Positions 25,101-38,900 of a DNA stretch of 64,000 nt are shown piece after piece. Location of the stretch: the NCBI GenBank assembly GCA_015657535.1, contig JADHZB010000189.1, forward strand, positions 1 to 64,000. Reading direction: 5' to 3'. The DNA is from Nephromyces sp. MM_2019 (taxonomy: Eukaryota > Apicomplexa > Aconoidasida > Nephromycida). The position numbers and the translations under genes are program-made. The notes under the pieces are model-generated. The model saw only the letters and a program-made list of their open reading frames with translations. It did no database searches and was not told the DNA's origin. The first letter of the stretch is position 1. Each line of letters begins with the position of its first letter.

Positions 25101-26977
25101 GCTATGCAATAGAATAATACATAGGAGCATCCTTATAGGAAAGAAGAAAGAAAAGAACAAAATCCTCGGAAACTCGATAATATCTACAATCAAAGAAAAT
25201 TTTTTTCCTTATCATGTGAGAGATTTTCAGAGCTGTTTTTGCAGCATGTAGAAACGATGAAGCGAACTAGCATACTATCAGCAAAAAGGGGCACAATTTA
25301 AACGAAATTGCGACACAAAAATACACACACCAATACCTTCATCACAAAACCTAGGAAATTTGCAGCCTCTATCTAAACTAGGGGCATCACAACTTTTCCT
25401 GCTTTCATTAGCAGCCATTTAAAAATAAAGTTTCGAAAAATCTTCAAACTCCCAGATAAAGAGATTTTTTTTCTGAACCCTCTTCTGTAGCACCTTCAGA
25501 TTTTGAAGATATTTAAAAACTTAATCTTCTTCAATTACATAAAGTGAAATTAAACTCCCCGCAAACTTCTTTAAAGAATGCAGTATTTACCTTTCTTAAT
25601 ACAAAAAGCAGCAGCCAAACTTCTGTCATGAGAAAGCTCCCACAAGTAAACAGAAGACACTCCTCCTCGAAAGTATCTGAAGGCAAGCAGAAAAAATGTC
25701 TAAAAGCTACACATAAAACTTACTCATGAGATAGCTCGCAAAAAAAAAATTTAACACGCACACATCCAATACACAAAGATTCGAAGCTAGCATGGTTGAA
25801 TGATATACAAAAAAGCGAATACTTTGATATGTATTAACTGATTGCTAACACACTATAAAGCACAACTACAGGCGAAGCTCCAAAAACTAAATAGCACACT
25901 AGTGACTTAGGCAGCAAAAAAATGGGTAGCTCTCAAAGAATCATCAACCAACGATCGTAGAAAATGATTGACGATATTCTTACGCATTTCTGTATAAATC
26001 AAATATGGTATTGTAGTGAATCTCGACCTCTCTCATGGTATCACTCCTGAAAAATATATGGAAAGAAGCCGAAAAAGAGTATATGAAAAAGAGAAAAGGA
26101 AACTCAAATTTATCAATATAATTTCTCATTTAAAAGGGAAGCTAAGCTTATTGCTTTTTTAGTAGCAATATAGGGAGCTAATACTCAAATCAGACTTTCA
26201 GTGCTTGATTTAGCTTAATATGTAAAAGATGGAGGTAAATAAATAGAATCATCTTACTGCCAGTTTCATCCCAATGCTACAGTGTATGAAACATTTCTAT
26301 AAAAAAAAGAATCTTTTGATGGAATTTGAGGGGAAGACTGCTTTCTCATACAGAGAAATAGTAAGTTTATTTTCAAGGTATAGCAGTGGCATGATAGTGG
26401 AAAACACCAAATTATAATCGATTTAACGCCAGAATCTATGCTTTAGAGAAACTCGGCCTTTAGCACCTTGTAGCAGCTATAATGAGTATGTTTCTTCATC
26501 ATGCACTCTTTTTTATCACTTGGCCTACTTCGTCATGTGCTCCGCTTTGTTAGCTGTTCCTCTTCATAATCTTCTTCATTATCATCTCCTCTTCATCTCG
26601 CTAGACAAAACTAAAAGCTCATCATCTCCAGCATTTTCATCGAAAATAGCATAATAAATTAGACCTTTTAACAGCTTTAACAACATTCTACACCCAAAAC
26701 TAAGCAAATAGCAGAAAGGCTACTCATAACTAGCTGGAAACCAGAACAAAACCGTCACCAAATATAGCACACATACACACTAATATTTACAGGCAAATCA
26801 ACTACATCGGAGCCACCAACGCAATTCGAGGACTCAGCATCCTCTAGCATAACTTCTGTACAATTTGTAAGAGTATCTCCTATTATGGGAGGGGTTTGGG
26901 TAACACTCGTTACTCCAGGGGGATCGGAAGCTTTCATCCTCCTGGTTGTATTCACAACCAATAAAATACTTGCTGGC
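22130..26977 (-). CDS. Putative minus-strand multi-exon gene (candidate exons only)
   Basis: The A-rich plus strand implies minus-strand introns, and four exon-like islands stand out. (1) 26977-26791: 62 codons, acceptor cgtcaag, donor CCT|GTAAAT, Thr/Pro/Ser-rich with NTT and NCT sequons. (2) 24640-24571: acceptor tatccag, donor GAAG|GTACGG, encodes LLEFKDCSWNSMHVVKLSRS. (3) about 23512-23380: encodes ARRLKLFVVSKAFKLFGVAL, then a small hydrophobic AGAAAVIIL span and a stop. (4) 22286-22130: acceptor tgccttgtag, donor CAG|GTTTTT, 52 codons including PLHFRYFQHRKISRIS. Exons 1 and 2 can join at phase 0. The others do not all match, so exons are missing or some are false. The sequons and hydrophobic span would suit a membrane protein, but that is inference. 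No family is recognised. Confidence 0.3.
24876..24925. repeat. Perfect 22-bp inverted repeat (hairpin)
   Basis: Left arm 24876-24897 (agcaagagagtttttccttt followed by tt) is the exact reverse complement of 24904-24925, with a six-base loop gttgat. It lies between candidate minus-strand exons, so it would be intronic if that gene is real. Confidence 0.9.
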
Positions 26978-27458
26978 CTTGACGGATATAAAAAAATGCA
27001 CACAAAATTAAATGCAGAGTAGTAAATAAAGAGATATCTACACACTTGAAAATGTGTATGAATAATACCATAGAAACATCCTTTATTTTGCAATATATAC
27101 GCATAGAATTCGACGGTTAAGAATCTTCAATCCCTTGTAAACTCTGGAAAATTACAAAATTCCTAAGAAAAATTAGAAAAGACTAGAAATCTCAAAGAAA
27201 AAGCCTGAGCATTGGAGCAAAATGAGAGCCGAATACGTCACAAGCATACAGGAAGAGGAAGATAAATAGACTTTACAGTTTGAAGGTAGGAAGATAAAGC
27301 CGGAAACTATAGCAAAGAAGCAGAGTGGTGAGTAACAAAATTTGGACTTAACAAGCAAAAAAATTGAATGGCCACAGGCGGAAGCATTAAATTTGCCTTG
27401 AGTGCTTTTAATAAAAAAAAATAAAACCTACAAAGCTTAAAAAGAAACGAAGAAAAAA
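26978..27458. other. Short gap with no supported exon
   Basis: Minus-strand frames at 27173-27358 and 27307-27531 are hydrophobic and T-rich, as intron translations tend to be. Nothing else is seen. Confidence 0.3.
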
Positions 27459-27761
27459 GTGGCATCTTATAATCTAAAAGGTGGTGTAGACAAAGAAAAA
27501 CACATCTTCTCAGCATCCAAGGCACATACAAAAGCTGAAATACTAAAGCAGGAAAGAACGTCTAGGGAGCAAGAAAAAAAACGGAAAATCACAGAAAAGC
27601 TTGAATTCATAAAAACAGGTACCTTTTCATCAAACAGAACCTTGAAAGGTAGCAGGACACGCCGGCACAAATCTTCTTTTAATCGTGGCTCAAGTCGCAC
27701 TATAAAACAAGACAAAGGACATAAAGAATTTTTCAAGAAGACTCGAAAGGAAGAAGTTTGA
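27459..27761 (+). CDS. Lys/Arg/Glu-rich frame, possible exon
   Basis: A 100-codon plus frame, very charged: HTKAEILKQERTSREQEKKR, then a Ser/Arg/Lys stretch (RTRRHKSSFNRGSSRT) and a stop. The charged helix start loosely recalls the N-termini of UBE3B/UBE3C-type HECT ligases, but this is too weak to name it. It has no ATG start (GTG at 27459; acceptor-like ctaaaag before GTGGTG at 27480). The opposite strand (27796-27467) is also open for 109 codons and the block's A-richness favours minus transcription, so the coding strand is undecided. Confidence 0.3.
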   Translation: MASYNLKGGVDKEKHIFSASKAHTKAEILKQERTSREQEKKRKITEKLEFIKTGTFSSNRTLKGSRTRRHKSSFNRGSSRTIKQDKGHKEFFKKTRKEEV

Positions 27762-28361
27762 AGTGTGTAGAAATGGCTGTCATAACTGCTGCTCAATTCA
27801 GCATGCTGACCGTATTTCAGATGTCGATTTAAGCATTTTTTTTATACAATTCATTGTCACTGGAAACTTCGAATAAAAAAGCAAAGATAAATGATCAGCC
27901 TGAGATATAGAATGTTTCCCACACCCGCATAATATTTTTTATGGATTGAAATAGCAATTATGATGTTTTAACTTAAATCTACTAGGAAATAACGTCGTTT
28001 TTTTCCCATAAAATGGGATATCCAATCTAGTCCTTTAAATTGCAACCACAGAAAGCTTCACTCATGAACTTATTCCAATCCGCATAAAGTAGAAGAAAAA
28101 TAGAGATAAAACTCGAAAAAAGGCTAGTTACTAAAGGTTAGTAGTTAACAAGCCAGAAGGATTCCACCATCATTATTTTCGGATATTAGCTTTTTTGTTC
28201 ATAAAAAACCTCCCGACTAAGATACCCCCCATGAGAAGCAACTTATGGTGAAGTCTACACATTTTATATAAAAAAATTGCATCAAAATATAATTATATTG
28301 CTATTGCGCATCACAACAATGAGCTAAAAAATTTTTTTAATACGCCAGAAAGGAATTTCAT

Positions 28362-28676
28362 TTGGAATTGAGGGTGCTTGTGTTGATGGTATGGACTCGG
28401 ATCAGCGTTACTACTAATTCAGCTTATGTGAAGCACCCTGAAAGTACTCCATCATCCTCATTACAGGTTGCTAATAAGAATATTCATGCAGATGGCCTCA
28501 CCCCCTTTATCGTGGAAGAAGATTTGCAGCTAATGGCAGGCGGGTCGCACGCTCTTTGGTGTGCCTACTCGCAGTACTCTATTAATACAAGTGGCATAGA
28601 CCACAAAGTCCACAACTTGTACCGATTAAACAAGGTTCACTGCCGTCAGCACATCGTGTGGCCTTTTACAATATAG
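28362..28676 (+). CDS. Hypothetical small protein or exon
   Basis: Open frame in balanced-composition DNA. The first ATG is at 28386, giving MVWTRISVTTNSAYVKHPES and then a mixed hydrophilic protein with four cysteine or histidine-rich spots (HALWCAY, VHCRQH). A pyrimidine-rich ttttttaatacgccag upstream could be an acceptor, making this an internal exon. A second frame (28697-28918) begins 20 bases after its stop. No domain is recognised. Confidence 0.25.
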   Translation: MELRVLVLMVWTRISVTTNSAYVKHPESTPSSSLQVANKNIHADGLTPFIVEEDLQLMAGGSHALWCAYSQYSINTSGIDHKVHNLYRLNKVHCRQHIVWPFTI

Positions 28677-31600
28677 CAAAAGGGTGATATTATAATTTGA
28701 GTCGAATAACTAGTGGAAAAGACGCAATCAACCTATTAAGACGCACCTTTCAATGTAACCATGCAGTGAAGATGCAGGGAATCCACAAGCAGGAGAGTCA
28801 CAAACCAGAGGCGGCGGATAATATTCCCACCAGCACGCATCAACTATTAATTTTCCAAAAAAGCAGAGATTTTAAAATGCAAAACCAACGGGGTTTACCC
28901 AATCCAAGTAGCGATTGATGAATTTTTGAGGGAGGAAGCCGCCTCAAAATGTTCATCCCAGAAGTGAGGGCTTCACCGGTGTCCATACTGCTTTAGAGGG
29001 TAAGCGTACGCACGATTTGGCAGTCATCAAACTGCGGATGCACCTCTCAGGAGTTTTAAGTGGGAATAAAATCTTCTAGAGGCTACTCCAACCCGTCGAA
29101 CACAAACGGCTGTAATGCACGTGTTTGAGTATGATCCAAGAAATAAATTATGATTCATAGCATAAAAATGAGATTATTATTTGAAAAATAGTAAACCGCT
29201 CTCTACTTGATATCAGTATTGTAGAAATCAGTTGGTTGCCTTAATTTAATGCAATAAGCAAGGAAAAGGAGGCCATTTGTATAAAGGTTAAGCACAATTT
29301 TTTTAAAATCTTCAGCAAGCAAAGCAATAGCATCACAACGGCTATAGGCTGTTGCTTCCGGAAGGTTTTCTTTTTACAGCTACAGCAGGATCAGCTGTTA
29401 AAACAAGGAATAAGTTGGTACTAGGGTGAGTCTGAGATTTTTTGGGGCAGCTGCGTTTTTCTCATTTTTGCTCCTAGGGTACCGCGCCATGCTTTAACCT
29501 TGAACTTGCAAGGCTTTGTAATTTTTTAACTTGAGTTAGCACGGGCGGAATGTGCATGTACCTGCGCTTGCTTTCCTTGCTATGAAGGTTTTATTGCTGC
29601 TTATAATCTATCAACCCTGTAGAGAATGTTTAGTGTAGGGAAATTTTCCGGCGTTCCTTGCCACCTAGAAACCACTTCATACGACTAGGTCCCAACGAAA
29701 TGTACCACGCGAAATGCAATGGTACGTGAAGTTATTACCGGAGTAGGTATCGCAAAGTAAATAAAATGATGACCCTTTTCGTGGTTTCAGCTAGATTATC
29801 CTTGTGAGAAGAAAAAATTGGATGCTGGGGAATAAAATAATTTATACTCTAACTCAAAGTCCAGTATAGTTCACTAGATACTGCAAAAAATACCATTCAA
29901 CGATAAGACTTTTTTTATTCTATCCTGCAGAGGATGGCCCAGTTTATCACTAAGCTTGATTTCACGCTCAAGCACCCCCATAATCATTAAAAAATGTAAG
30001 AAGGAGCTTACGTATAGCGCGGGACGGTCGCAGATATCTCAATTTTAAATGAGACACTTGCTCCCAATGTTTAAAGACAGCTTTTTGCGGGGGTGAACAT
30101 TGTTCAATACCACAAGGCGCCTACCACGAACAGAATGGTCTTTATGAAAAGATAAACTGAAAATTACAAGGATTGCGTATATATGGTTCTCAATAGTAAC
30201 GCTAAGTTTTTGTTACGACCAAAGTACTGCAAAAAAGATTCCCGAAAACCCTGTCACATGACATAGAACTGCATGTTTCCAAAGGAAAAAGTCCAATGAA
30301 TATCCTTCCTCGTGCACTTGCACGCATTTCATTCATTGTTTATGTGGTTCTATAAGGAGTAGGTAATTTCCGGGCTTGATGAACTTAAAAACTTGCCTGC
30401 TTTGGCACTATACAGAGCAAGCATTCCACTACTCCTTTGAATGAATTAAATAAAACGAGCGCTTTGCGCCCTTTGCTAAAGTTCAGCTCAATGCGGTAAA
30501 ACTGCGGATAGAGTAGGATTGCTTGCAACTAAGCATTACATTCCAAGGTTACACGCTACGGTTTGAACTTAAGATAATCCCACAAAAGTTGAAAAATGCG
30601 TTTTGCTGATAATGTGTGAGGGTGAACCTTAGAGCAAGCAATTAATTGTAGCTGCCATTGAGGTGCTGGATTTACACTTTAGACAGGCCAAGGGCACGAT
30701 AAGAATACAAAACTATGGAGCTCAGATGTATGACACATACCAGAGATCTCGAGCATTGAAGCATAAAAAAGGCAAAAGGGCCTTCCAGCAACTTATTATT
30801 CTCTAAAACTGAGGTAATCCATTTCAGTTTTCGGTAAAATATGCACGCCTACTCTATAAGTGTAAATTTAGATAAGTATCTCTTGTTGACGAGTGAACAT
30901 ACTATTAAAATATCGATAAGCAATATTTTTTCAGCTATAATTCTTTTTTTTGCAAGAACTGCTCATGATTGGTTGAAAAAATAAAACATGACACGGCTTA
31001 AAATAATAAATGGTAATTGCCTAATGTCATACTCAAAAAAAACATTAATCCGCTGTTGCTAATAAGAAAATCAGTGTTACCAGAGCAATTATGCTAGCAT
31101 ATTATGCTTTATTAAGCAAATGTAGCTTTTTCAGTTTCAAAGCTCAAAAAGGAGCCCCCCTAATTAAATACCCAAGCGGTATCATACACAAAATTCGACA
31201 TGAGAATTCCTCCAGCAAGAAAATAATCAGTTTTCTTTCTTGTGATAAGATGTCGAAAAGTATGCTAGAGAACTGTTAGCAGCATTTCAAATGTGTTTAT
31301 AGCACAACTGGGACTTCTTATGAGGAACAAATCTCTCAAAAAAAGATGAATAGGCACAGTGGATGGAATTTTAGAAGCAAATAGTATACATCAAATAGAT
31401 GAGACTATGAGTTCCTCTTATTAGATAAGTGATACGGGCCGCAATGAAACTTGGAGGAGATTGTCGTAGAGGAATAGATTGCAAAATTAAGAGACAATAG
31501 TGCGACACTATCAAGCAGTGGGTTGCATATAGAGGAAAGGAAAGTTTCAATAGTCCGAAAAAATAAAATACCGGATAGCAACATTACGAGACTGCTTTCC

Positions 31601-31909
31601 AACACAAAATTACGGTACCGAAGGTTTGGTCGGTCAACTTATAAGAGGTTCAGCAGACCTGATGCACTTCCCAATATCAACCAAAATAAAGAATAGCTCG
31701 ATTTGTAAAACTCTGCGATGTGAACTACAGGAACCAGTCAAGCATCTCTGGTTATGCCAAGAGATATGAACCTCAACTAAGGGAAAAAAAATTCGCAAAT
31801 TAGTAACACCTTACCACTTTACGCCCAATTATTTCGGCAAGATTTTTTATCAAACAATCCATTTGAAGAAAACATGCTTAAAATTCACACTCATATCATG
31901 TTTTTAAAC
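28677..31909. other. Gene-poor stretch between gene blocks
   Basis: Balanced composition to about 30.8 kb, then A-rich towards the minus-strand APE2 gene. Small frames at 28697-28918 (+), 31091-31279 (+) and 31405-31605 (-) have no support. The 3' end and termination region of APE2 should lie just below 31910. Confidence 0.35.
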
Positions 31910-32949
31910 TTATTCGCTTTTCTTAGCGAAAAACGACCTGATGTCTAATTGAGAGCATTGTTCCACGGATTTACGAATATTTTTTCTCTTGTATTGTAGT
32001 TTCTCAGTATCAGGTGGAAAGTTGTAGCTCAGGCCTTCACTTCCTAGCTTATTAAACTTATTGGGATCAGAAAAACTTCCCAGCGTGGAAGCCTTCATTT
32101 TAGATGATGCCAATGCTCTACTATACTCTGCTTCAACCGCAAAACCCGAGCTAGTAAACGACTTAAATGATTTCGGCTGCACTAGAACCGAAGATTCCAC
32201 TGCTGCCATATTTTTATATTTTAAGGCATTATTATCTGAAATTTCACTCTGACATATTCGTTTCGATGATTGCTCTTCATAATCCCATTGTGTAGTCGCG
32301 CATGAAAAGGAGTTGCAAAACTCATCTTGCACTCCGAGCTGACTGCTGGTAGCATTTTGATTCAGCGAAAAAAGGGCAGTAGCAGAAAAACGTATGTCAT
32401 CAGTAGAAGAAAACGTAGCTTTGGGAAGCTGATTAAAAGTTTTTCGATCATCATTATGACTTTCTACGTCAAAGGTCCGTGATGCCTCGCTCAAAAAATC
32501 CTCACCGCAAATATTCTCAGTGGTAGGATTAACCCCAGAATTCGCTGCTCCTACAACTTTTTCGTAGCTATTTCTTTTCGAAGTATGTAGAGCCGGAGGT
32601 AAAATCTCGCATTTATCATCAGAAAGTTTGCAATTCAAACTCAGCGAGGAGTACGCTTCTTCGACAGCGAAATTTTTCTTACTATTTAGGCTGTCCTTGC
32701 CACGGAAGTTTTTCGTTTCCTTAGCTAAACTTTTATTACTTGGCTTCAATTTACCAGCATTCACAGCTAGAGCTGCTTCAAAATCGCAGCTTTCAGATAA
32801 CATCCCAGGCGAAGGACTATCTGCAAGGCCCAAGGAATGCCGAGCAATTTTGTTCCTAGGTGAAAGTTCAAGAACCTCGTCACAAGCAGAACTTCCTGTC
32901 ATTTTTTCACTCTTTATAGCTTTTCCTTCAGGTCTTCCTTTCAAATAAT
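31910..32949 (-). CDS. Terminal APE2 exon: disordered tail plus PIP box
   Basis: Starts after a cattatcgcag acceptor at phase 1, matching the preceding donor. About 345 codons, rich in Ser, Asn, Lys and acidic residues with no fold evident, ending in QLDIRSFF (Q-x-x-I-x-x-F-F) five residues before the stop. A plus-strand frame at 32628-32948 is its shadow. Confidence 0.85.
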
Positions 32950-35900
32950 CTGCGATAATGAGTAAAGAGTAGATGATGGCATGATTTAAAAATTCGTAGA
33001 CTACATACGCTGGAAATACGTTGAATACAGAAAACAAGATTGGGTGTAGCTGCAATATTATCAAATACCTCTAATTCAGTACAAACACAATTTTCTCACA
33101 AAGAATATAACGGGGCCATTGGATAAATACTAAACATCAATTGCCTATTAATTCTAATTTAAGCCTTTCAACAATAAGGAAAAATAGCCGAAGGGCATGA
33201 GAATAGCTCTAAGCAACAAAGATACCTGCAATATTTTGCAACACAGAAAACGCCAAATATTAATACCGTGGAAAATACAATCTCTAAGCCTTTACAAAAA
33301 TTTTTTTTGTATTAAATTCCATCATATTATACCAAAATCTTCGTTTCATAATCCCTCTGCTGGCTAAGAACTCACCAAAAAAATATTATGCATCAATAAT
33401 ACAGTTAAATCAAAAAATATATGGAAAAAACGGCTAAAATTATACTACCTACTTCCTCATTTAAATACGAAAAAAAAATTCAATAAATGATGAGCTTCGC
33501 ATTCTTGATCTCCAGTCAGCACTCATTATGTAACACAAAAAATACTATGCATCAAAGAACAGCGCACACCAGCTTTTGAGTCCTTTGAGGAGTTACGAAA
33601 AAACTCGGTGATAGTGCTGGACTGGCGCAGAAGATGAGGTTGGGAAGTCCGTGTTCTAGTGTTTAGTGATCTCATATAAGAGCCTGTACCGCGCACAAGA
33701 TCAAACATTCAGTGCTGAAAGCATCATAGTTTACGAGAGACTTTGGCAAGAAGATTTAGCTTTAGATATTTGAAAGGAAAGAAGCAGTTGAAACCAAGCA
33801 TTTTTAGAGTATCTTTAAACAGCTTTTAATAGGCGAATTCAAGCTCATTACAAGAATTTTTGATTTATGCCTTTTCTAAGCAGTAAAAGCAATTCCAAGA
33901 TACCCCATACAATTCAAAAGTAGAAAAAAATTTTTTTTCTGAAAAGATTGATCCTTAAAATCAATAATTTAACGAAAAAACAGTCACATTTTTATAAACA
34001 AAGATGAATCTCCATCACCAGAACCTCTGGAGCTAACTCAGCTCTTCAATTCACAAAATAGTTGGCAGCAGCTTTGATCCTGTCGCAACAAAAAAATCCA
34101 AAAAAAACCCTCGGGATTTTCTCCTACACTTTCAAGGCAGCAATGCAATCCACCATGAAAGTGCGTGTATATTTCCAAGAAAAAAACTTCTAGAAAATTT
34201 CAAGTGCATAGCTTCTTATATGCACGTGATTTCTCAGCAGCAAGCAAATCATATAGCAAAGTATTACAAAATGTGTAAAGACGATAAACAAAAGCCAGCT
34301 GATGAAGAAATAGGAAATAGCAGAAGATTTTCAGAAATAATTTTTAAGGAAATAAGTAAAAAACGCAAGCAAAACCACTACTAAAACTGAGATTCTAAAA
34401 TTTTGATTTCCTTAATAAAAAATCCACAAATTGAGGATAAAGTGGAATTAAACGGAGGCACGGCATAAAGATGACCCCCAAAAAAAAAGCTTAAAGCTAA
34501 GCTGCTCTACTTAAACGAGCTAGTCTGCCATGATACCTGAATATACAATAGCGGCATCGTCTTACTTCAAAGTAAACCAGATTTTTTCAAAACTTACCAT
34601 TATCTATAGAATTTAAAATCAAAGCATCGAAATCGCTATTCTGAGCTGCTAGGCGAAGGCTAACAGCGATGTGATCACTATACTTTGGAGGGGTATAGAC
34701 CAAGCAAGAAGTAGATTTAGCATCGGTCAAAAAAAATTGCGAGTCGTAGACATGTCTTGGAGCCTCAGCTAGACCGGTACCGTCTCTCGGGGCAGGCTTC
34801 CATCCGCCATGAGCAGTAGCCAAAGACAGTGAATATTCCAATGCTTTGATGCTACTCACTGAGGTCTCTTCCTAATAAATTTGTGGAAATTCTACCGGTA
34901 AGCTACGCTTTTTCAGCTTTCAAATTGAGAAGTTAATATGAAATATATAAGTACTATATTGCTAATGAAAAATTAGATAATGAATCAGAGCTGCTGTCTT
35001 GCGCATATATTTTCATAAAAGAAAGAACTCGAGCTCAGCACACGCCGCCTGAGGGACGAGATTTAAGCAGATATGAGGGGTACAAGCAGCCAGATTAACT
35101 AGCAGTAGAGGCAGTAGTAAAATGAAGATTTTTCTACATAATACTAATGATTTCAAGACCTTTCACGCGATAAAATAGCAGCAAAAAATGGAATTAACTT
35201 GTTGTCATAAATTTCGTGCAGAAAAAATTCAAACATTAAAAAATTTGGCACAAAACTTATTTACTATATATTCAAGGACGATATTTTTCATCACCGCTGA
35301 ATGCAATAGATTTCGTCATTGTTTTAGATAAGTAATTAATATCTAAAAAGCTTAAAACTAATGAAATTACTTTAAGTATATCAGGTAATGAATATTATCA
35401 AAATTTAACGCTGCATACAAGTAAATACACAATCGCAAAGGATAATTTTACGACAGTTAAAAGGGCTGTGTACAGTAACGATATTAATTCATTATATTGC
35501 TTCCTATTAGTGTAAAAAACAAAATTAGCATACCAGTCCAAAATACAAAAGTGCTAGTAAAGGGCTGTGTGCAGCATACTTAAACTACAAAAATTTCAAC
35601 AGTGAACAACCCAAAACAAGAAAACAAGCAAAAGGACGGATGTGAAAAAGTGATTTTTTACTGTGTTTAATGAGTAGGTTCATCCCACTTTGCAAAAGCA
35701 TGCATGCTTAGTCATATAGGCTGATGTCATTCATTTCACAGTATGAAAAATGAGGCCTGAAAAAGCCTTCCAACACAAAATCAGTACACATGCCTACCAA
35801 TTCATATAAAATTCTGCCTAATATATACATAGAGAGAGCTAATCTGCAGCAAGAGACCAACTAAAATATTAAATATATTAAGCAGGCAAATATATATCTT

Positions 35901-38900
35901 TATGCACTAAAAGTATATAAAATGTTAGGATTATTCCTGTCGGTAATAAAGAAAATAGGCTATCATCATACTCTGTAAAATCATGATTTATGTGTATATT
36001 TTTAAGCTGATAACCAAGGCCATATCTCAATCTTTTTACCAACCCAAGTATAAAAATAGATACCTTTGATGGTGAAAAATAAAAATTTTAAAAAGATAAT
36101 CAAAGGACCTATAAATGCCTATTTCAAACAGCCACAATCTGCCAGAATACTAAATTAATTAGTAGGTGCTATGAAAATAGTTCCTCGCCACCATATCCCA
36201 CGAAAAAAATATAATTGTAAAAGGGAAGGTCATGTGGTAGAGATAACGCCTATATTTAGCGAAAAAAAGGCGCATGTCATCATAGAGTATTTGATTCAAA
36301 GCTGAAGCAAATTAATTGGGTTGCTGCAGTCTTGCTTTGCGCGAGACTAGTAAAATTCACGGGAAACCTCAATGCAAATTTTCAGCCTTGAATTGGCCTA
36401 GGAGCTAATAGGCTTCTACTACTTTTGATATATCGAACAAAAGACCTATTCTTCTCTTTATCAACTTTTTTGCTATTAGTATAATAATGAGGGATGCTGA
36501 GATGTATAGCAATGATATTAATCATAATAGCTTATGTATGAACTGCTGCTATTCCACCTTTAATTACAATTATGATGCGGGATGTCTCACTATAGATTTT
36601 ACTAGATGAAGAAAATATATTTCATAAAATTTGAAAAATAATTATTTTTAAAGTTTCAAGATACATCTGTACCCGCATTATATCCCTCTCTGTATGTGAA
36701 CTTTATTGCAATAGCAAGAACCATCATCCGGGAGTATATAATTCTCAGAGATATAGCAAAGCAGAGCTAGATATTTCTTTACTAAAAATATATCGAATTA
36801 ATTTATATACACTGCCATGACTATCAGCAAAATCTTAAAAGGATACACTCCAACTTTAGAGATATGCAATCTATTAGAAGAAGATTCCTTGAAGTTATTC
36901 GAATATTCATACACTTAAAGGCTATATCCAGACCAATGATACACACGAAAACCTCATCCTCTATGTTAGCGCGCGTGTGCTAGACTAAGTGCAGATAAAC
37001 ACACACACCTAATCCACTTCTTCATTGCTTTGCTTCCTCTTCTTTATTCAGTCACTCGTACCGGAGGAGACAATGTCTATTGCTTTTTCCATGCAGGTTT
37101 TGATACGCAGAAGCCGGGAGATAATTTAGCACACAAACAGACTTTAAGACACTTTTCTTCCCGTATCCAAGATATTGAATTAAAAATTATAAATTATCGA
37201 CGATCTGTTTAGTTTATTCATTTCTTCTGCTTGGTATTATGATTTTCCTATTGATTAATAGCATATCCATTAGGCTTCAAAAAATAGTTATAATAATATA
37301 TACTCTGAAAAAAACTAAATTAAAAACATATAAACCAAGGAAAAAAAGGTACCTGCATCTTCTGGGAAACCTTGACTCGCTTGCCCAAGTGGCTATCAAT
37401 CATGATATAGTCAATTCTTGCTCCCTGAGGATGCAGGCGTCAAGACAAGAGAAAAAAAAATAGCTATATGAAACAGTATAATTAATGAAAAATATTGCTG
37501 GAATTTCTTTTATAAAGAAATATATAAACTGCTTTCAAGTGAGAATCTCCCAAGCTAATATCATATTCTCTGATGTTTTTTGAAGAAAGAACTAATTCAA
37601 ATATATTCCTCTAAAGCCACTGGAGGCCTATAGAATCCATAGAAACCAATGAAAAAGCAAACTTCATAACTTCTACTATAGAATTTAACCCATTCCTAGC
37701 AGAACCAATACTTATTCCGCAAAAACCTGAGTAAGCCATCATAACTGTACGACACTAAATCCTCCTGAACAATTCTGAACTAGTAGAATATGGAATATCA
37801 ATTAATTCGAAAAATAAAAAATATCAGTTTTATCCACCAATAACAAAAATCCAAAGCCCAGCAAAGGCAAACTGAGCAACTCAAAGCCTGTGGAGATGAG
37901 ATCAATCTCTCTCAGGTAAGGTAAACAAATCAAAGCCTTTAGAGCGAAGCTCAATCTCTTGCATCGCCTATACTATTTCTGCGTTAAAATAGCCCAAGCG
38001 ATTTTGATCAATACACAACTGATTGAAACACACTAGGGGCCACAAAGGTATTCACTAGATTGTAAGTTCACATCAAACTGGCGACTACAAGAATGCATGC
38101 AACTCGACCAGCATCACAACCAATGAAAATTCAACAGGACTTTCACTTCATGGGCACCTCATTAGTATAACGGCCATTTTTTCGCTGATTCCAGGCAGTG
38201 TATCTTCCTTCTAGATCAGGATTCAAATTGGCGAAAGTGTCAATCATTTTGTCTTCGCTTAGTATTAAATGGGCCCAGTTCAAGACCGAAGGGGGTTGAG
38301 GACACTCTCCGACTTCAGCAAGTCGCATTTTCTCCGTAAATGTAAAAGGTTCCTGTAAAGAAAACTCTAAACTATTTATATACATACTATCAATCACAAT
38401 AGGAAGTTTGGAAGATAGAATCTCGGTAAACTAAACTTTTCGTTCAATTAGAAGAAATAGGGCAGCAGAAGATGTTAATATCCGCCTAGAAGATTGGCAA
38501 AAAACTGGCGAATCTTGATTTAACAGGGAAAAACGCAAGAACTCCAGTGAAAACTAGTTAAATCACCCAAGAATAAAAGTATAAATGCTGAGTGGTAAAA
38601 TTAGTATTTACTGGGTTTGGTGACTAAAGAGAGAGGGCTTTTTATATAATCCAGATTCTATTCAACTACCCACGCCCGCCTGCGTGGTTACTGCATTATT
38701 TTTGAGCTTCAAAATCAGCGAAAAACTTCATTTATAGTCCCTTTGGTATAAATTTTGGAATACCAGCAGCAATCTAAAAATGACTGAGGTGATGATCTTA
38801 CTTTCACTCTCTCAATGATGAACTTGCTGCCTTTCTTATACCAAAATAGCGATTTCTTATTTTGAAATGATGAAGGAAATTTAAAGCCTGTTTTTGCCAT

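Noticed and set aside
32628..32948. Plus frame of 106 codons
   Set aside because: Antisense shadow of the terminal APE2 exon, whose frame continues to a PIP box.
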